The notes beneath the pieces were generated by a model, which saw only the letters and a program-made list of their open reading frames with translations, had not been told where the DNA came from and did no database searches. A program made the translations under genes and the position numbers. This document shows, one piece after another, positions 27,397 to 35,399 of a stretch of 64,000 nucleotides of DNA. How positions within the stretch are numbered: the first letter of the stretch is position 1; each line of letters starts with the position of its first letter. The stretch lies in the NCBI GenBank assembly GCA_009594995.1, contig VOPR01000003.1, positions 1 to 64,000 on the forward strand, in the 5' to 3' direction. The DNA is from Nitrospira sp. GTDB taxonomy: Bacteria > Nitrospirota > Nitrospiria > Nitrospirales > Nitrospiraceae.

Positions 27397-28917
27397 TTAC
27401 CCGTCCTTTCGTCTCGACCACGCCGCCAGCGCATCGGCTGGAGACGCCGCAGCTTCCAACAACGCGGCACAGGCCTGCACCGCATCCGGCTCGAAGAGGT
27501 CACCCATCTCAAGTGTCCGCGCACGCAGCCCCCCGGAAAACTGCACCCGCTCCCATTGCATCCCCGTGATCTGCTCCGGGAACCGTCTCACACACAATCC
27601 GCGAAGCCCGCCTCTGGTATCTGAGGGTCCCGCCACCAGAGCCTGCGCGATGTCACGCTCGCTCGTCATGCGCCAGGTCTTCCCTTCCATTTCGAGACCC
27701 AGAAACAGGCCGCGGTCGGGGTTCACATTGTGGTATTCCAGGTCCAAGCTGGCGAGCCATGGATCTTCCCACACCAACCGCTCTTCCCGCATGAATGTCT
27801 CAAGCAGCCACTGCTTGGTCACCCAGTCGAGTTTGCCGACTAACTGCGCACGGTCCTGCCGAAGCAGGCCGAGAGTCTCCTGCCATGCACGCAACACCCA
27901 GTCGGCGTCCGGATCGCTGCCCGAACAGCATCGACTCGCTGCCTGCCAATATTCCTCTTGGATCGCCAGTCCCGATATCGTCCGGCCATCCTTCAATCGT
28001 ACCGTCGTTTTCAACTCAGGGTCTCTGGAGAGCTGCTTGATCGCCGCCACCGGCTGTTCCAATTCCAGGCCTGGGGCCTCTCCACGTTGAAGCAGGTCCA
28101 GCACCAGCCTGGTGGTGCCGACCTTGAGCGCCGTCGCGTATTCGCACATGTTCGCGTCGCCGAGAATCAGGTGCAGCCGCCGGTACTTGGTCCGGTCCGC
28201 ATGCGGCTCATCTCGCGTATTCAGGATAGGCCGGTTGTGCATCGTATCGACGCCTAATTCAGCCTCCATGAAGTCGGCCCGCTGCGAAATTTGAAAGGGA
28301 CCGGGCACAAACCCGGACTCTTGCGCCTCCATCCCCACCTTCCCGGCTCCGGCCACCAGCTGTCGGCTCACCAGAAACGGCAACAATCCACTGACCAGCT
28401 GAGCAAAGGGCAGGGAACGCGACACCAGATAGTTGTCGTGGCAACCGTAACTGTGGCCGTGAAAGTCGGTATTATTTTTGTAGAGCTGCACGTGCGCACC
28501 GCCGAGCTGCTGATTCCGGCGATCCGCCGCGCGCTGCACAATACGCTCTCCGGCCCGGTCATGGGCCAGCAGATCTTTGAGCGTGCGGCATTCCGGAGTG
28601 GAATATTCGGGATGCGTGTGATCGTTGTAAAACCGCGCGCCGTTCGGCAGGACCAGATCGCTCTTCATCTCATGAAAGGAAAATGGTCGATGCGCATCGA
28701 CCTTGGCGAAGTCGTCCTCTTCCTTGTCCTGTTGCAGACCCGGGACCCGGAATCCGCGCGCGTCCTCGTGCGGATCTTCACCCCGATAGTCCCAGCGCCG
28801 TTCAAACTTGCCGGGCAAGTGAGCACGAACCAGTTCCATCGATTCCTCGACGGGATCGACGGCATCCAGATCCTCGCGGGTGATGCCATATTCGGTTTCA
28901 ATACCGAAGAGATGCAT
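27397..28917 (-). CDS. dop: Deamidase/depupylase Dop of the UBact system
   Basis: Dop converts the C-terminal Gln of the tag to Glu and can also remove the tag from substrates. The 506-residue protein shares the PafA fold (FGIETEYG, catalytic Asp99 in RFYNDHTHPEYSTPEC, LYKNNTD, NTRDEPHADRTKYRRLH). It also has the Dop-specific insertion with RWDYRGEDPHEDARGF and a long loop before the catalytic strand. That loop separates it from the PafA copy in this operon. The ATG at 28917 lies 8 bases downstream of the mpa stop, and ubact follows two bases after its own stop. Confidence 0.93.
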   Translation of the reverse strand: MHLFGIETEYGITREDLDAVDPVEESMELVRAHLPGKFERRWDYRGEDPHEDARGFRVPGLQQDKEEDDFAKVDAHRPFSFHEMKSDLVLPNGARFYNDHTHPEYSTPECRTLKDLLAHDRAGERIVQRAADRRNQQLGGAHVQLYKNNTDFHGHSYGCHDNYLVSRSLPFAQLVSGLLPFLVSRQLVAGAGKVGMEAQESGFVPGPFQISQRADFMEAELGVDTMHNRPILNTRDEPHADRTKYRRLHLILGDANMCEYATALKVGTTRLVLDLLQRGEAPGLELEQPVAAIKQLSRDPELKTTVRLKDGRTISGLAIQEEYWQAASRCCSGSDPDADWVLRAWQETLGLLRQDRAQLVGKLDWVTKQWLLETFMREERLVWEDPWLASLDLEYHNVNPDRGLFLGLEMEGKTWRMTSERDIAQALVAGPSDTRGGLRGLCVRRFPEQITGMQWERVQFSGGLRARTLEMGDLFEPDAVQACAALLEAAASPADALAAWSRRKDG

Positions 28918-28925
28918 AGGCTGTG

Positions 28926-30677
28926 TCAAATAATCTGGTTGACCAATCGCTCTTCCGTCGGCCGCCCGCGGCGGAACGACGACACACCGACAACCTGCTC
29001 GGGATGGTGATCCAGCAGTTTGAGCCATTCTTCGGCCGCATCGTCCGGCGGCAACATCTCGCCTTCGCGATATTCCTCCTGCACCGCATCAAGCAAATCT
29101 TGCACGCGGATTCCGTCCCCGGCTGGCGCTCCGGCCTCTGCCACCGCCCGCTCGATCGCCTTCTCCTTCGCCCGCTGGACGATAGAGGACAGGATCGCAC
29201 CGCTGACGAGATCGCCTCGATACAGCACCTTGTTCTGGCCGTTCCGTAGCCGAATGGATAACACGCGATTCTGATCGATCCGCGCGAACAGACTGTCGAC
29301 CACCTGCTCAATGACGGCGCGGCGGGCGGCTTCATGGTCCTGCCCGTTCCTCTCCAGCAACTCACGGTCCAGCGGCAACGACGGCGTGAGGTACACCGCG
29401 AGAATCTCCACGGCCGCCTCCCGACTCGGCCGCGCGACCTTGATCTTCCGATCGATTCGACCTGGCCTGAGGATCGCCGGATCGATCAGATCCGGCCGGT
29501 TGGACGCCAGAATGATCACCACATCCTGCAGCGACTCGATGCCGTCCATTTCGGCGCAGAACATCGGCACCAGCGTATTGTTGATGTTGAACGATCGCAT
29601 CGACCGCCTGGTCCCCAATACGGACTCGGCTTCGTCGATGAAAATGAACGGCAGAGCCCCCTCTTTCCGTCTGGCGCGCGCCTTGGCAAACAAGTCCCGG
29701 ACGATCCGCTCGGATTCGCCCAGCCACATGTTCAAAATCTCCGGCCCTTTGATGTGCAGGAACGCGCCACTCGTGACCGGCGGGTTCTTCAATTTGCCAT
29801 CCCCGGCGGCCTGGCCCTGTGATTCACGGACGAGCTGAGCCAGGCTGGCGGCTGCGGCCTGTCCGATCAAGGTTTTGCCGCAACCCGGCGGGCCATAGAG
29901 CAGGAAGCCCTTCGGCTGCGTGAATTGATATTTCGTGAAGGTGTCGGCGTGGAGCAGCGGATATTCGATGGCTTTCCGGATGGCTTCGATCGCCTGATGC
30001 TGTCCGCCGATTTGCTCCCACGTCACGCTGGGCACTTCATCGAGCAAGTGCGTCCGCGCCTGGCGATTTTCAAATTTCTCGATGGCGATCCGGTGTGTCG
30101 GCTCGATCCGGACTTCGTCGCCGGCTTTCAGATCGACCCCCAGCAAATCACTGGACCGCTGCAGGATCAACGCCTGCCGGCCCATATCCTGCTCGAAACG
30201 GATGCGGCCATCCGGCAACACTTCGGCCACCTTCAGCACCGGCCCATTGCGGTCATACCCCAGGGCCTTGATCACCGTATAGGCTTCATTCACCAGAATT
30301 TGCGTGCCGATCTTGAGATCCTCGACCGAAAGGCGCGGGTCAATGTTGGCGTAATACTCCGCCCCTCCGACGACGATGCGCGCCACCGCGTCCGCCGGCA
30401 CGTCGAGCAACAGGCCGACTCGATTGGCAGGCGCCGTCAATTTGGCCACCACCTCGTTGAGTTTCTTCAGTTCGGTATCGCGCCGGTCCTGGGCAACCGA
30501 CTGGGCCGTGATCACATGTCGCAATTTATAGAGCAGCTTCTGGCGCGGGTCGCCGTCCGGAAACGCGGCCAGACATTCTTCTATCAGTTCGATCGGATCA
30601 GACGAGGCAGAGGCCTCACGGCGCGGCGGCTGTTGTCCGCCCGACTCTGGCTGATCCATATTTCGATGGTCACTCAT
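28926..30677 (-). CDS. mpa: Proteasome-associated AAA ATPase (Mpa/ARC)
   Basis: This 583-residue ring ATPase unfolds tagged proteins and feeds them into the 20S core. It has an N-terminal coiled coil (around KLLYKLRHVITAQSVAQDRRDTEL region), the tandem OB domains typical of ARC/Mpa, Walker A GPPGCGKT, Walker B FIFIDEAES and the arginine-finger region ASNRPDLIDPAILRPGRID. The C-terminus reads LVNQII and not the GQYL of mycobacterial Mpa. The ATG at 30677 has GGAGG at good spacing. It is the first gene of the six-gene proteasome operon. Confidence 0.93.
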   Translation of the reverse strand: MSDHRNMDQPESGGQQPPRREASASSDPIELIEECLAAFPDGDPRQKLLYKLRHVITAQSVAQDRRDTELKKLNEVVAKLTAPANRVGLLLDVPADAVARIVVGGAEYYANIDPRLSVEDLKIGTQILVNEAYTVIKALGYDRNGPVLKVAEVLPDGRIRFEQDMGRQALILQRSSDLLGVDLKAGDEVRIEPTHRIAIEKFENRQARTHLLDEVPSVTWEQIGGQHQAIEAIRKAIEYPLLHADTFTKYQFTQPKGFLLYGPPGCGKTLIGQAAAASLAQLVRESQGQAAGDGKLKNPPVTSGAFLHIKGPEILNMWLGESERIVRDLFAKARARRKEGALPFIFIDEAESVLGTRRSMRSFNINNTLVPMFCAEMDGIESLQDVVIILASNRPDLIDPAILRPGRIDRKIKVARPSREAAVEILAVYLTPSLPLDRELLERNGQDHEAARRAVIEQVVDSLFARIDQNRVLSIRLRNGQNKVLYRGDLVSGAILSSIVQRAKEKAIERAVAEAGAPAGDGIRVQDLLDAVQEEYREGEMLPPDDAAEEWLKLLDHHPEQVVGVSSFRRGRPTEERLVNQII

Positions 30678-30745
30678 ATCAATTCCTCCGGCTGGTCCAA
30701 CTCCGGTCATCCTAACACAGAGCACAACACCACTGTCGCTTCGAC

Positions 30746-30868
30746 AGGATGCTGAAAAAGCCCGTCAGCGTCGTTCTCGCCGCGTTCAGATCCTCAACGT
30801 ACCCCAAGGGTACGCCTGCGGATCTTCACTTGCTGCGGCCTCGCTGAATGGCCTTTTTGTAGCATCCT
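30746..30868. repeat. 123-bp imperfect palindromic intergenic element
   Basis: The ends AGGATGCT and AGCATCCT are perfect inverted repeats. They are followed inward by GAAAAAGCCC and its near complement GGCCTTTTT, and the centre is a seven-base stem CGTACCC-CAA-GGGTACG. It lies between the htrA-like stop and the mpa start and carries no gene. From memory, similar elements recur between genes in Nitrospira genomes; only one copy is seen here. A second small hairpin (CTGTCG/CGACAG, 30733-30747) overlaps its edge. Confidence 0.75.
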
Positions 30869-30976
30869 GCGGGGACAGTCTACCTGCCCTCCACACATGC
30901 AGGCCATGAATATGGCCGCCGCTAGAATAATTTTTCGGCGGTCTGTCGAAGCTCACCGACTCAACACCTGCCTTGG

Positions 30977-32095
30977 TTAGTTGACCGCCTGCAGCGGCGC
31001 CATCACCTGGAGCCGGCGTTTGCCCCGGACGTAGTCGATCGTCACCTCGTCGCCGACTTTGTGTTTTTCCATCAGATCCATCAAATCGTCGATGGTTTCG
31101 ACCGGCTGGCCGTCCACCGCCACGATGATATCGCCCAGTTCGATCCGTCCGCCGACGGTCTCACGCGCCCCATGCAGCCCGATCCGCTCGGCGATACTCC
31201 CCCGGCCGACCTTTCCGATGATCACGCCTTTGACACCCCAACGCCGGGCCATGGCATCCGGCACCAACGAGATGCCCAGTCCGGGCCGGATCAGCTTTCC
31301 ATGCTTGATCAACTCCGGCACGATCCGGCTGACCGTATCGACGGGCACCGCAAACCCGATGCCGGCAAACGCGCCGCTCGGGCTCATGATCTGGGTATTC
31401 ACGCCGATCAAACGTCCGCCGCTGTCCAGTAGCGGTCCCCCGGAGTTGCCCGGGTTGATCGCCGCATCGGTTTGAATCACGCCTTCGATCGTGCGGTTGC
31501 TCATCGACTTGATCGTGCGGCCAAGGGCGCTCACCACTCCCGTGGTCAAGGTATGGTCGAGGCCGAAGGGATTACCGATGGCCAGCACCTTCTGCCCGAC
31601 ACGCAGGGACTGGGAATTGCCGATGAGCACCGGCTGAAACGCGGTTTCGGGAGCCTGAATCTGCAAGACCGCAAGATCGTGATCGGGATCGGCGCCGACG
31701 ACTTTCGCTTTGAATTCCGTGCGGTCTGCCAAGGTCACCGTGATCGCATCTGCGCCGTAAATGACATGATAGTTGGTGACGATGTGGCCCTGCCGGCTCC
31801 ACACGAAACCCGTCCCAGAGCCTTGTGGGACTTCGAACAGATTAAACGACCAGGGATCGCGCTGCATCGCCGTGTTGGCGATGAAGACCACCGACCGTGT
31901 GGCACGTTCAAACACCGCGATGGTCGCCTGCTCCTCCGGACTGAGTTCGGTCGGCGCAGCAGATTGCGCACTGAACAGCCCGCTCGTACCCTCCGCGGCC
32001 GGAAGCCAGCCCCGCGATGACGCCACCATCGTGAGCGCCGCCAGCAACGCAGCCCTCCACCGCGTTCCACTCCGTCTCGCCCGGTTCAGACACAT
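30977..32095 (-). CDS. HtrA/DegP-like trypsin-type serine protease with one PDZ domain
   Basis: A 372-residue periplasmic quality-control protease. A signal peptide covers about residues 1-34 (WRAALLAALTMVASS). The catalytic triad is visible as His110 (VTNYHV), Asp140 (PDHDLAVLQ) and Ser218 (PGNSGGPL). A single C-terminal PDZ domain follows (GLGISLVPDAMARRWGVKGVIIGKV, then LGDIIVAVDGQPV), as in DegS and shorter HtrA proteins. The ATG at 32095 comes one base after the yjbQ stop; an earlier start would overlap yjbQ and lose the signal peptide. Confidence 0.92.
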   Translation of the reverse strand: MCLNRARRSGTRWRAALLAALTMVASSRGWLPAAEGTSGLFSAQSAAPTELSPEEQATIAVFERATRSVVFIANTAMQRDPWSFNLFEVPQGSGTGFVWSRQGHIVTNYHVIYGADAITVTLADRTEFKAKVVGADPDHDLAVLQIQAPETAFQPVLIGNSQSLRVGQKVLAIGNPFGLDHTLTTGVVSALGRTIKSMSNRTIEGVIQTDAAINPGNSGGPLLDSGGRLIGVNTQIMSPSGAFAGIGFAVPVDTVSRIVPELIKHGKLIRPGLGISLVPDAMARRWGVKGVIIGKVGRGSIAERIGLHGARETVGGRIELGDIIVAVDGQPVETIDDLMDLMEKHKVGDEVTIDYVRGKRRLQVMAPLQAVN

Positions 32096-32096
32096 C

Positions 32097-32519
32097 CTAT
32101 TCACCGATGACCTGCAGCACCAGATCCCTCGTTCGTGCGCGCGTATCGAAATCCAGCACGACAATCTGTTGCCAGGTGCCGAGCATCATCGCCCCGTCGT
32201 TGAAGGGAATGGTGAGCGACTGCCCCTGCAATTGACCGCGCAGGTGGCTGTGGCCATTGTCCTCTCCCGCGTTGCGCACATTGTGCTGCCAGGCCGGATC
32301 GGCCGGAATCAACCGTTCCCACAGCGCTTTCGTGTCGGCGCGAATGCCCGGCTCATCCTCGATGATCAACACCGATGCGGTCGTGTGCTTGATGAAGACG
32401 GTGACAATACCGGACCGAAGCTGCGTCTGCTCCAGGGCGGCCTGCACCCGTTCGGTAATATTCTCGACCCGGCAATCCCCCTGCATAGAGACGCGAATCG
32501 TCGTGGTCTTCACTGCCAT
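32097..32519 (-). CDS. YjbQ family protein (UPF0047; secondary thiamine-phosphate synthase-like)
   Basis: A 140-residue cytosolic protein of the YjbQ/UPF0047 family: VFIKHTTASVLIIEDEPGIRAD, then HNVRNAGEDNGHSHLRGQL and TWQQIVVLDFDTRAR. E. coli YjbQ has weak thiamine-phosphate synthase activity, but the physiological role is uncertain. The start at 32519 gives the normal family N-terminus; longer frames upstream run into the HD gene. It is 4 bases downstream of the HD-protein stop and one base ahead of the htrA-like start, so the three genes form one unit. Confidence 0.9.
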   Translation of the reverse strand: MAVKTTTIRVSMQGDCRVENITERVQAALEQTQLRSGIVTVFIKHTTASVLIIEDEPGIRADTKALWERLIPADPAWQHNVRNAGEDNGHSHLRGQLQGQSLTIPFNDGAMMLGTWQQIVVLDFDTRARTRDLVLQVIGE

Positions 32520-32523
32520 GTCC

Positions 32524-33396
32524 TTACTCCTCACCAGCCTGGCGCAAACAGGCACGGTCTCGTCTGGATAGCGCACGCCCTCTGGCCTGCTCAAGCACCT
32601 TGTCGAATGCCCCCTCTGCCGAAAGCTCACGCAAGGCCTGCACAACCGGGCGACTGATGATTCCCTCTTTGTGCAGAGCATTCAGATAGGCAAAGGCTTC
32701 CGCTAGGTCTTCACGGCGCCGCACATAGTAATCGCGCCCCCGGCGCTGATTGCTGAATGCCTCGAACTGTTCGCAGGCGACCAGGATCTCCGCCAACTGC
32801 CTGACCCAGGGCTGTGCGCCGGCCAACTTCTCAGGATAATAATAATAGAGCATGATCCGGCCCATCCATGGCGACCAGGTGACCGCCAGCTCCCGAAGGC
32901 GCGGTTTGACGGTACGTAGGCGTGCGGCCAATCGGCGGGCATACCCCAATCGCATTTCCACCTGCTCGCAGGCCCAGGGGTTCAATTCGATGCCGGCCTC
33001 CCCCATCGCGGCTCGATACCGGGCCACGAAGGCTTCGGTCTCCCGGCCGTAGCGGGTCTCCGGGTGAACAGCTCTCCATTCGCGCGGTCTGGTGGGAATG
33101 CCTTGCGCGCGGGCCCAGGACCAGATGCGGCCGAACAGCTGCCGGTCCAGTCCGGCGCGCCCCAGATCATGAAGAATACACGCGATCTGATATTGTTTCA
33201 CACGCGCAGGCTCATGCCCCAGCCGCTGCGCCACCGCTGCGCACATCAGAGCCGTCCGCAAGGCATGGGGACAGTCATACCCTTTGATCATGCGCCCGGG
33301 ACGGCGCGGATCGGGATAGTCGTACAGCTTCAAGAGCTTGGATGCGAATGCCCGAGGCATCAGCAACGGAGGGGAGGTAATACGCGTACGTGCCAT
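32524..33396 (-). CDS. HD-domain phosphohydrolase-like protein
   Basis: About 290 residues with an HD-type metal site: a first His in the helix DCPHALRTALMCAAVAQ and the HD pair in IACILHDLGRAGLD. The C-terminal half is Arg/Ala-rich helix with no second domain recognised. HD proteins act on nucleotides or (p)ppGpp-like substrates, but the substrate is unknown here. The start is uncertain: ATG 33396 is preferred because a promoter at 33437-33466 would start transcription near 33430, downstream of the alternative ATG at 33450. First gene of the HD-yjbQ-htrA unit. Confidence 0.72.
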   Translation of the reverse strand: MARTRITSPPLLMPRAFASKLLKLYDYPDPRRPGRMIKGYDCPHALRTALMCAAVAQRLGHEPARVKQYQIACILHDLGRAGLDRQLFGRIWSWARAQGIPTRPREWRAVHPETRYGRETEAFVARYRAAMGEAGIELNPWACEQVEMRLGYARRLAARLRTVKPRLRELAVTWSPWMGRIMLYYYYPEKLAGAQPWVRQLAEILVACEQFEAFSNQRRGRDYYVRRREDLAEAFAYLNALHKEGIISRPVVQALRELSAEGAFDKVLEQARGRALSRRDRACLRQAGEE

Positions 33397-33436
33397 GCAG
33401 GTGTGATGCACCGAGGTCGACGGTTGACCGCCCGGC

Positions 33437-33466
33437 AGAATATCGTCCATGAAAAGAACGTGTCAA
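33437..33466 (-). promoter_or_regulatory. Sigma-70 promoter of the HD-yjbQ-htrA unit
   Basis: On the minus strand TTGACA (33466-33461) is followed after 18 bases by TATTCT (33442-33437). The predicted transcription start near 33430 lies inside the longest possible reading frame of the HD gene, which argues for its shorter form. Confidence 0.65.
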
Positions 33467-33556
33467 GCAGACGGCCGCGCGGGAGAGGAAATCCTCGCAC
33501 TGACCGCAAGGCTTTGTTATCCTGGACCGGATGTCGATCGACCACGGGAGGGAACC

Positions 33557-34177
33557 ATGAGAATGACTCGTTCCATGCAGATCCTGGCAGGCGGTGCATG
33601 CCTCCTGCTGGCGGAGGCAGCCGCACCCGTCTCTGCGTTCGATCAACTGGTGGACGTAACCGGCAAGGTCACGCCCTTCGTCACCCTGCGGAGCCGCGAC
33701 AACTTTTCGAGTGAGTACCGCTACGACGTCACGGTCCGCAACAGTTCGCCCGATCTATTCGTGGCCGACAGTCTCATTCTCGTCTTGGACCACATCACCA
33801 ACACCGCCGGGCAGGACCATGAAAACCTGACGGGCGAATCCCTCTTAACCAGGATGGAAATCATCGGCCAGGACGGCACGACGGAGGACGGCAAGCCTTA
33901 TTTCCGAATCCCTCAAGGATCGGGTCCCGACCTCACCCCCAACAGCGAGAGTCTGCCCGTGTCCGTCCGCATCCGGAACAAGGACTACGTAGCCGTCTTC
34001 ACCCCTTCCTTCCGTGTCTTGGGACAGCGACGCGAGCCACCGAAACAAAAATCCCAGGCGGCCGCCGCCGCTGCAGCCGCGGCCCCGCATAAAGCGACCA
34101 CCGACAAACTCATTCAGCTCCTGCTCAAGAAGGGCCTGATCACGCCGGAGGAAGCACGGATGCTCAACCAACCATGA
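33557..34177 (+). CDS. Secreted protein of unknown function
   Basis: A 206-residue protein with a signal peptide (MQILAGGACLLLAEAAAPVSA), a beta-rich middle (VTPFVTLRSRDNFSSEYRYDVTVRN region), a run of nine alanines, and a C-terminal helix (LIQLLLKKGLITPEEARML) like the short end motifs on many Nitrospira envelope proteins. ATG 33557 follows GGGAGGGAA; an upstream frame lacks an RBS. The stop overlaps the next start (ATGA). It is the first of a compact plus-strand run of envelope-related genes. No known family is recognised. Confidence 0.72.
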   Translation: MRMTRSMQILAGGACLLLAEAAAPVSAFDQLVDVTGKVTPFVTLRSRDNFSSEYRYDVTVRNSSPDLFVADSLILVLDHITNTAGQDHENLTGESLLTRMEIIGQDGTTEDGKPYFRIPQGSGPDLTPNSESLPVSVRIRNKDYVAVFTPSFRVLGQRREPPKQKSQAAAAAAAAAPHKATTDKLIQLLLKKGLITPEEARMLNQP

Positions 34178-34614
34178 ACGACCACGCCTGTAAGGCCTGT
34201 GTCGGCACCTGGCCCGGTCGGGAGCATTTCATCGCCGATTGTGGTCTCACGAAGGCCTATCTTCACGATGACCAGTTCTTTCCAGGCTGGACCGTGCTCG
34301 TGCTGAAACGCCATGCCACGGAACTCTTCCACCTTTCCAGGGAGGAACGGAGCAGCCTCATCGAAGAAGTCGCCGGAGTGGCCGCCGTGCTTGCCGAGGA
34401 GTGGCGGGCGGTGAAGATCAACTATGAGTTACTCGGCAACCAGCTTCCACACATTCATTGGCATCTGATCCCCCGCCTCTCACAAGATCCGGCTCCGCTC
34501 GAGCCGGTCTGGCGCGTCACGCATGAACCGGTCCAGCTTGCACCCGAGACACTTGCCTCCCGGGTGAATCGTCTCCGAACGATCTGGCCGACGCCACACC
34601 ACGACCGGACGTGA
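34174..34614 (+). CDS. HIT family (histidine triad) protein
   Basis: A 146-residue cytosolic protein with the histidine triad in NQLPHIHWHLIPR, the nucleotide-phosphate-binding loop of HIT hydrolases and transferases. The N-terminus has Cys6 and Cys9 (CKAC), which can bind zinc in some relatives. HIT enzymes hydrolyse dinucleoside polyphosphates or AMP-amino compounds, and the substrate here is unknown. Its ATG overlaps the upstream stop by four bases, and its own stop overlaps the next GTG start, so translation is coupled on both sides. Confidence 0.9.
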   Translation: MNDHACKACVGTWPGREHFIADCGLTKAYLHDDQFFPGWTVLVLKRHATELFHLSREERSSLIEEVAGVAAVLAEEWRAVKINYELLGNQLPHIHWHLIPRLSQDPAPLEPVWRVTHEPVQLAPETLASRVNRLRTIWPTPHHDRT

Positions 34615-35246
34615 CCAGTCCTCGCACCTTCCTCCAGACTCTGTTCCGAACCCTGCCGCTGCACGTACTGGCAGCGGTCGCGGTCGTTGGAGGAGCCGCC
34701 GTTGTGTATAGCGCAACCGTTTCCACCCGTGGGACGTGGGCCGTGCTGGGGAGCTGGTCGCTGACCGCGCTCTATGTGGTCATCGCCCTGGTCGGCGGGG
34801 TCGTGGCGGGAGTGTTGGACGCGGCCCGCCAGACGATGGAACGGCTGGAGCAATCCCTCCGGGACTGGCTGCACACGTTGCCGGCCTTGAGAACGACCGC
34901 AGAGACCGCCGGGCGGGATCTCTCCACGGTGCGACAGGAATACGAAACCCTTGTCGATCACTATGTCGCGCAGGCCGGCCATCGTCTCCGGCTTCCGCAT
35001 TGGCTGGAGAAGCTGATTCGTGCGGCGCTGCGAGGCGTGGTGGTGAATCGCTTCATCGCCTCCTGCACAGAGCGAGGAATCCATCTGGTCGCACCACAGG
35101 ATTTCAGGAACTGGCTCCTCGCCGAAGGCGTGAGCCTGGGATTTATGCCGGTCCTGGATCAACTGTCCTGGTGGCGCTACCTCCTCCTGGGTCTCTTGAT
35201 CATTCTTGCCACCATCGCGCTGACCCTCGCCTGGCTGGCCTCCTGA
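34611..35246 (+). CDS. Hypothetical membrane protein
   Basis: A 211-residue protein with two N-terminal membrane segments (LPLHVLAAVAVVGGAAVV and LYVVIALVGGVVAGVLD), a central helical cytosolic or periplasmic part that includes AARQTMERLEQSLRDWLHTL, and one C-terminal membrane segment (WWRYLLLGLLIILATIAL). The GTG start overlaps the HIT gene stop (GTGA). No family is recognised. Its place between the HIT gene and the TPR gene suggests an envelope role, but this rests on context only. Confidence 0.65.
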   Translation: MTSPRTFLQTLFRTLPLHVLAAVAVVGGAAVVYSATVSTRGTWAVLGSWSLTALYVVIALVGGVVAGVLDAARQTMERLEQSLRDWLHTLPALRTTAETAGRDLSTVRQEYETLVDHYVAQAGHRLRLPHWLEKLIRAALRGVVVNRFIASCTERGIHLVAPQDFRNWLLAEGVSLGFMPVLDQLSWWRYLLLGLLIILATIALTLAWLAS

Positions 35247-35399
35247 GTGGCACCCGTCGCATCCCCAGGCTCTCGTTCGTCGCCGGCCCCACATTTCATC
35301 ATGTCTCGCGCACAGGCTCTCCGTGAGATCCCGTGGAAATTTCCCTTCGTCTATGTGTATATAGAACGATATTTTTCAGGTGGAGGCCTGTCAGCGTCT

